Below the pieces are notes generated by a model. It had not been told where the DNA came from and ran no database searches. It saw only the letters and a program-made list of their open reading frames with translations. The translations under genes were made by a program, and so were the position numbers. A DNA stretch of 64,000 nucleotides from Streptomyces sp. NRRL S-31 (GTDB lineage: Bacteria > Actinomycetota > Actinomycetes > Streptomycetales > Streptomycetaceae): the NCBI RefSeq assembly GCF_000718775.1, contig NZ_JOCB01000014.1, forward strand, positions 32,375 to 96,374, written 5' to 3'. Of the stretch, positions 63,883-64,000 are shown in pieces. How positions within the stretch are numbered: position 1 is the first letter of the stretch; the number at the start of each line of letters is the position of its first letter.

Positions 63883-64000
63883 ATTGGGTGTGTCTTCCGG
63901 TTCCTCCCCTTTCGGGCTGGCCCCTTCCGACATGCAGAACATTAGCACGTCGCACGGGGTGGAATCACATCGCTTCCCCGCCGCCCGCCCCCGCCCGTCC

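Overview
The window is chromosomal DNA of a Streptomyces or a very close relative. Evidence includes very high G+C, GTG starts, ATGA/GTGA-coupled operons, a Streptomyces K15-type DD-peptidase, a mycothiol-dependent enzyme, a proteasome activator (Bpa), PknB-like kinases and two branched-chain keto-acid dehydrogenase clusters. One exact copy and one near copy of the Streptomyces parS sequence, plus several exact Streptomyces-type DnaA boxes, suggest this core segment lies fairly close to oriC. I saw no insertion sequence, prophage or CRISPR array. About 59 protein genes and one tRNA gene are supported.

Layout. 1-9 kb: end of a membrane protein, a MocR-type regulator divergent from an alpha/beta hydrolase, a FUSC-type membrane protein, a repeat-rich VWA protein, metG and an orphan nucleotidyltransferase-like protein. 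9-18.7 kb: aspS, a PAS/GAF/PP2C/ATPase signalling protein, an AI-2E-type exporter and a GNAT enzyme separated by a large hairpin, a pirin, an SseB-like protein and an acyl-CoA dehydrogenase. 18.8-29 kb: M18 aminopeptidase, small membrane protein, thioredoxin-NHL protein, RTX-repeat secreted protein, LURP-one protein, nitrilase-type amidase, mycothiol-dependent enzyme, GntR-MFS pair and the K15-type peptidase.

29-33 kb: first bkd operon (E1 alpha, E1 beta, E2), read leftward behind a 677-bp promoter region with an AT-rich palindrome. 33-44 kb: aminoglycoside phosphotransferase-like protein, two divergent Ser/Thr kinases, Bpa, a membrane-anchored protein, a quinone oxidoreductase, and a MobA/DUF6457-MoeA-potassium channel operon whose last junction is built on the parS sequence. 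44-48.5 kb: second bkd operon with a divergent Lrp/AsnC gene, its likely regulator.

48.5-60.4 kb: a phenylacetate module. A TetR gene is coupled to a 3-hydroxyacyl-CoA dehydrogenase gene and divergent from paaN. An unrelated DUF5819-HTTM-TrmH operon follows, then paaABCDE. The same 14-bp operator lies in both paa promoter regions, which supports local control by the TetR protein. Phenylacetate-CoA ligase, ring-opening hydratase and thiolase genes are not here. An acyl-CoA dehydrogenase gene after paaE has its own different operator and is frameshifted near its 3' end. 60.5-64 kb: rhodanese, J-domain protein, DUF2252 protein and tRNA-Leu(CAG) with its terminator.

The most distinctive observations are the parS site that is also a stop/start junction, the DnaA-box pairs at two promoters, the shared paa operator, and the frameshifted acyl-CoA dehydrogenase. 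No wholly new system is evident; the DUF5819-HTTM-TrmH operon and the repeat-rich VWA protein are the least understood units.
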